Shown: positions 61,016-64,000 of the stretch, in pieces | Layout of the letters: every line of letters starts with the position of its first letter | Numbering within the stretch: the first letter of the stretch is position 1 | From: Crenobacter oryzisoli | GTDB taxonomy: Bacteria; Pseudomonadota; Gammaproteobacteria; Burkholderiales; Chromobacteriaceae | Direction: 5' to 3' | Length of the DNA stretch: 64,000 nt | Assembly: GCF_030385785.1 (NCBI RefSeq) | Contig: NZ_JAUEDK010000003.1 | Location: 1-64,000, forward strand | Translations under genes and position numbers: made by a program | Notes under the pieces: model-generated | What the model saw: the letters and a program-made list of their open reading frames with translations, nothing else | Database searches by the model: none | What the model was told of the DNA's origin: nothing

Positions 61016-62518
61016 TCAGGCCTCCTGTCCGGCCAGCATCGACCCGCGATCGCGCAGGTTGATGTGCATCTCGAATGCGCGCTCCAGCGCGTGCGGGGTG
61101 TGACCACCGTAGCGCAGCGCATCCTGGTAGTAGTCGCGCAGCAGCTCGCGATAGCTCGGGTGGGCGCAATGGTCGATCACCAGCTTGACCCGCTCGCGCG
61201 GCGCCAGCGTGCGCAGGTCGGCCAGGCCCTGCTCGGTAACCAGAATGTCGACGTCGTGTTCGTTGTGGTCCACGTGCGCGACCATCGGCACGATGCTGGA
61301 AATCTTGCCGCCCTTCGCGACCGACTTGGTGGCGAAGATCGCCATGCTCGCATTGCGGGCGAAGTCGCCCGAGCCGCCGATGCCGTTCATCATGTGGGTG
61401 CCGCCAACGTGGGTGGAGTTGACGTTGCCGTAGATGTCGGCCTCCAAGGCGGTGTTGAGCGCGATGAGCCCTAAGCGACGGATCACCTCGGGGTGGTTGC
61501 TGACCTCCTGCGGGCGCAGCACCAGCTTGTCGCGGTAGCGCTCGAGGTTGCCGAACACCTGGTCCTGCATGCGCTGTGACACGGTGATCGACGAGCCGGA
61601 GGCGAAGTCCATCTTGCCGGCGTCGATCAGCTCGAAGGTGGAGTCCTGCAGCACCTCGGAATACATGGTCAGGTGTTCGAACGGCGAGTCGAGGAAGCCG
61701 GACAGCACGGCGTTGGCGATGGTGCCGATGCCGGACTGGATGGCCGGCAGCGTGGTGGACAGGCGACCGCGCTTCACTTCGTGCTGGAAGAATTCGATCA
61801 GGTGGCCGGCGATCTGCTGCGTCTCCGCATCGGGCGGCAACGCGTTGGAGGCACTGTCCGGGGTGTCGGTGATGATGATGGCGGCGATCTTGGCCGGGTC
61901 GATCTTCACCGTGGTGCTGCCGACGCGGTCGCTCACGCCGACGATGGGCAGCGGCTCGCGGTGCGGGCGGCGGCCGGGGATCCAGATGTCGTGCATGCCC
62001 TCGAAGCCGAGCGGTTGCGCCAGGTTGATCTCGACGATCACCTTGTCGGCCAGGATGGCGAAGCTGGCCGAGTTGCCTACCGACGAGCTCGGCACGATGC
62101 CTCCGTCCTCGGTGATGGCCACCGCTTCGATCACCGCCACATCGAGCTTGCCAAACTGGCCGGCACGCAGGAATTCCACCGTCTCCGAGAGATGCTGGTC
62201 GACGAACATCACCTCGCCGCGGTTGATTGCGCCACGCAGCGTGGCGTCGACCTGGAACGGCAGGCGCTTGGCCAGCACGCCGGCCTCGGTCAGCGTCTTG
62301 TCCGAGTCGTGACCAAGCGAGGCGCCGGTGATCAGGGTGAATTTCATTGGGTGCTGCGCAGCGCGCTTCGCAAGCGCGGCTGGCATGTCCTTGGCGTCGC
62401 CGGCGCGGGTAAAGCCGCTCATGCCGACCACCATGCCGTCGTCCACCAGACAGGCGGCTTCATCGGCACTCATGACCCGGTCGCGCAGTGCGGCCAGGCG
62501 GATACGGTCTTCGTACAT
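61016..62518 (-). CDS. succinyl-CoA:acetate CoA-transferase (acetyl-CoA hydrolase/transferase family)
   Basis: 500 residues from the ATG at 62518, which has GGAGAG upstream; the longer frame adds an unrelated N-terminus. Blocks of the AarC/Cat1 type are MSGFTRAGDAKDMP, TGASLGHDSDKTLTEAG, MHDIWIPGRRPHREPLPI and GGSGDFARNASMAIFATKSVAKGGKISSIVPMVAHVDH, split here for length. The enzyme exchanges CoA between succinyl-CoA and acetate. Family members can instead be acetyl-CoA hydrolases, but this length and the GGSGDFARN motif favour the transferase. It lies downstream of a small unknown gene. Confidence 0.88.
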   Translation of the reverse strand: MYEDRIRLAALRDRVMSADEAACLVDDGMVVGMSGFTRAGDAKDMPAALAKRAAQHPMKFTLITGASLGHDSDKTLTEAGVLAKRLPFQVDATLRGAINRGEVMFVDQHLSETVEFLRAGQFGKLDVAVIEAVAITEDGGIVPSSSVGNSASFAILADKVIVEINLAQPLGFEGMHDIWIPGRRPHREPLPIVGVSDRVGSTTVKIDPAKIAAIIITDTPDSASNALPPDAETQQIAGHLIEFFQHEVKRGRLSTTLPAIQSGIGTIANAVLSGFLDSPFEHLTMYSEVLQDSTFELIDAGKMDFASGSSITVSQRMQDQVFGNLERYRDKLVLRPQEVSNHPEVIRRLGLIALNTALEADIYGNVNSTHVGGTHMMNGIGGSGDFARNASMAIFATKSVAKGGKISSIVPMVAHVDHNEHDVDILVTEQGLADLRTLAPRERVKLVIDHCAHPSYRELLRDYYQDALRYGGHTPHALERAFEMHINLRDRGSMLAGQEA

Positions 62519-62655
62519 TGGTCTCTCCTCCATTGCTATCGCTACCGACACTGGCCGAACGACCGACGCCGGGCTCTCCTGTGCGGCTTCTTGTTCTGGT
62601 TGCCGCGTGTACTTGACGCGTACTGACGCGTCCTGTGATGTCTGGCGGGTGGCGC

Positions 62656-62955
62656 CTAGCTGCGCGGCGCGAGCGTACGGACGATCTGCCAGACTGCGTC
62701 GCGGGGGACGCTGACGCGGTCGTGGCGGCGGATGCCGTCGACTTCCAGCCGCTCCACCGGGCGAATCGACACGACTGTCCCCACCAGCACTCCGTCGTTG
62801 TCGATCGCTTCGATGCACAGGCAGAAATGACAGCCTGCCTCGGTCTCGACCCAGGCCATGTCTCCCGGCTGCGGGCTCAGCGAACTGGGCCGCTCGAAGC
62901 AGACATAGCGGATGCCGCCCACACGCGGCTTCAACCCCGTGATGTGCTTGATCAT
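62656..62955 (-). CDS. small hypothetical protein
   Basis: 99 residues, not recognised. The start at 62955 (MIKHITGLKPRVGG) is preferred to a GTG 15 bases earlier. The sequence is beta-rich with CHFCLCIEAI in the middle (three Cys in five residues) and reads like a compact cytosolic barrel. About 140 bases separate it from the CoA-transferase start, so co-transcription is possible. Confidence 0.5.
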   Translation of the reverse strand: MIKHITGLKPRVGGIRYVCFERPSSLSPQPGDMAWVETEAGCHFCLCIEAIDNDGVLVGTVVSIRPVERLEVDGIRRHDRVSVPRDAVWQIVRTLAPRS

Positions 62956-63186
62956 CGCCCTGCCCTTCACACTCTGTTCTTAGAGCCTGGCCCGCTCGGT
63001 CGGCCCCGCCGGATCGAACGGGCCGGCGGGCAAGCCGTGGGCCGGAATCTGACGGGGCGGGTAAGCGGCACCACCCAAGACCAAGTGTATTCACCTAGCG
63101 GCTACACTTCCAATATATTGAAATTGAACATTCCATATCTTTTATGTATGTTTTGAATACTCGTTCTTTATTTGCCAGACCCCACT

Positions 63187-64000
63187 ATGGAACTTCGCCA
63201 CCTGCGCTACTTCCTCGCCGTCGCCGAGGAACGCCACTTCACCCGCGCCGCCGAGCGCGTCGGCATCCAGCAGCCGCCGCTGAGCCTGCAGATCAAGCAG
63301 CTGGAAGAGGAGCTGGGCACGCCGCTATTCGTGCGGCACAGCCGTGGCGTGGACCTGACCGAGGCCGGAACCACCTTCGTAGAGGAAGCGCGCCAGCTCC
63401 TGGAGCGGGTGGAGCAGGCCAAGACCCACATCCAGCGCCTGTCGCGCGGCGAGGCCGGGCGCATCCGCATCGGCTTTGCCGGTGCCACCTATTTCGAGCC
63501 GGCCGTGCCGGCGCTGATTCGCGACTATCGGGCGCGCTATCCGGACGTGCAGCTGCAGCCGCAGCAGAGCAACACCGCCGAGCTGGTACAGGCGCTGATC
63601 GACGGCTCGGTCGATGCCGCCTTCGTACACACGCCGATCGGCTCCGCCCCGGAGCTAGCCTGCCTGCCGCTGGTCGACGAGGCGATGCTCTTGGCGCTGC
63701 CGGCCAACCATCCACTCAGCGAAGAGGCTGCGGTGCCCCTGTCCGCACTGGCCGACGACACCTTCATCCTGCTACCACGCGACATCAGCCCCGGGTTGTA
63801 CGATCGGCTGATCGTGGCGTTCCAGCAGGCGGGCTTCATGCCGAAGCTGGGTCTGGAGGCGCCGCAGATCGTCTCGATCGTGCCGATGGTCGCCGCCGGC
63901 TTCGGCGTATCACTGGTACCGCGCGCGGTGAGCCAGATCGACACGCCGGGGGTGCGCTACCTGTCGATCGCAGGCGTGGCGCCGCGCGCGCCGATCGGGC
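63187..64000 (+). CDS. LysR-family regulator (partial, cut by the window end)
   Basis: At least 271 residues with no stop before the end of the window. The helix-turn-helix is LRYFLAVAEERHFTRAAERVGIQQPPLSLQIKQLEEELG. The effector domain begins near 90 (RIRIGFAGATYFEPAVPALI) and resembles the BenM/CatM group. The 230 bases upstream (62956-63186) are AT-rich near the start and contain TATTGAAATTGAACATT, a possible LysR-type site. It is divergent from the small hypothetical and CoA-transferase genes and may control them (inference). Confidence 0.88.
   Translation, partial: MELRHLRYFLAVAEERHFTRAAERVGIQQPPLSLQIKQLEEELGTPLFVRHSRGVDLTEAGTTFVEEARQLLERVEQAKTHIQRLSRGEAGRIRIGFAGATYFEPAVPALIRDYRARYPDVQLQPQQSNTAELVQALIDGSVDAAFVHTPIGSAPELACLPLVDEAMLLALPANHPLSEEAAVPLSALADDTFILLPRDISPGLYDRLIVAFQQAGFMPKLGLEAPQIVSIVPMVAAGFGVSLVPRAVSQIDTPGVRYLSIAGVAPRAPIG

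Overview
The window is a high-GC bacterial chromosome segment. Most genes look betaproteobacterial, and the gene content fits a Chromobacterium-like member of the Neisseriales (inferred from family resemblance, not from a search). It reads as the catabolic and transport part of a soil, water or gut-associated heterotroph. I saw no rRNA, tRNA, CRISPR array or phage genes.

Layout. 0-2.3 kb: an IS110-family element of the IS1111 subgroup inserted just upstream of two tandem paralogues for small secreted Cys-containing peptides. 2.3-8.6 kb: a ketone-body (3-hydroxybutyrate/acetoacetate) operon on the minus strand (GntP permease, 3-hydroxybutyrate dehydrogenase, 3-oxoacid CoA-transferase A and B) behind a sigma-54 promoter, an IHF site and three 16-bp palindromes, next to its likely activator. 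8.7-14.2 kb: a DUF2325, desaturase and PhnD-like group, then a glycine-betaine-type ABC transporter. 14.2-15.1 kb: non-coding, with a pair of inverted repeats and a 13-C tract. 15-18.7 kb: FUSC transporter, CDF metal exporter, small membrane protein, His-rich lipoprotein. 18.9-22.7 kb: thiBPQ thiamine importer under an unusual TPP riboswitch. 22.8-25.5 kb: a DUF1800/DUF1501 pair. 25.6-29.2 kb: an ArcD remnant, a tail-anchored protein, LysR/PACE efflux and an Mpo1-like protein. 29.3-41.7 kb: histidine uptake and degradation (hisJQMP-type transporter, an AstE-like deacylase, hutC, hutUHGDI) tied together by TGTATATACA operators. 42-46.8 kb: dienelactone hydrolase, an XRE-PAS regulator divergent from a MACPF/jacalin-lectin protein, and AlkB. 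47.1-56.7 kb: a carnitine catabolic island (cntB, aldehyde dehydrogenase, cntA, an alpha/beta hydrolase, a BCCT transporter, D-malate dehydrogenase, LysR). 56.9-64 kb: a secreted hypothetical, a cupin, an AaeB-like exporter, succinyl-CoA:acetate CoA-transferase and a LysR gene cut by the window end.

How the genes work together. Three catabolic modules end in central metabolites: 3-hydroxybutyrate to acetoacetyl-CoA, histidine to glutamate, and carnitine to trimethylamine plus malic semialdehyde, then D-malate and pyruvate. The second CoA-transferase links acetate and succinyl-CoA. Quaternary-amine import appears twice (betaine-type ABC system and BCCT carrier).

Most notable signals: (1) a 141-146 bp MITE-like element with 3-bp TNA target duplications; in three of four well-bounded copies the duplicated triplet is the stop codon of the upstream gene. 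(2) A TPP riboswitch whose L5 loop is replaced by a roughly 70-nt hairpin. (3) A MACPF plus jacalin-lectin candidate pore-forming protein. (4) A complete, stereochemically consistent carnitine-to-pyruvate route with a shared long dyad operator. (5) A full sigma-54/IHF/enhancer layout for ketone-body use.
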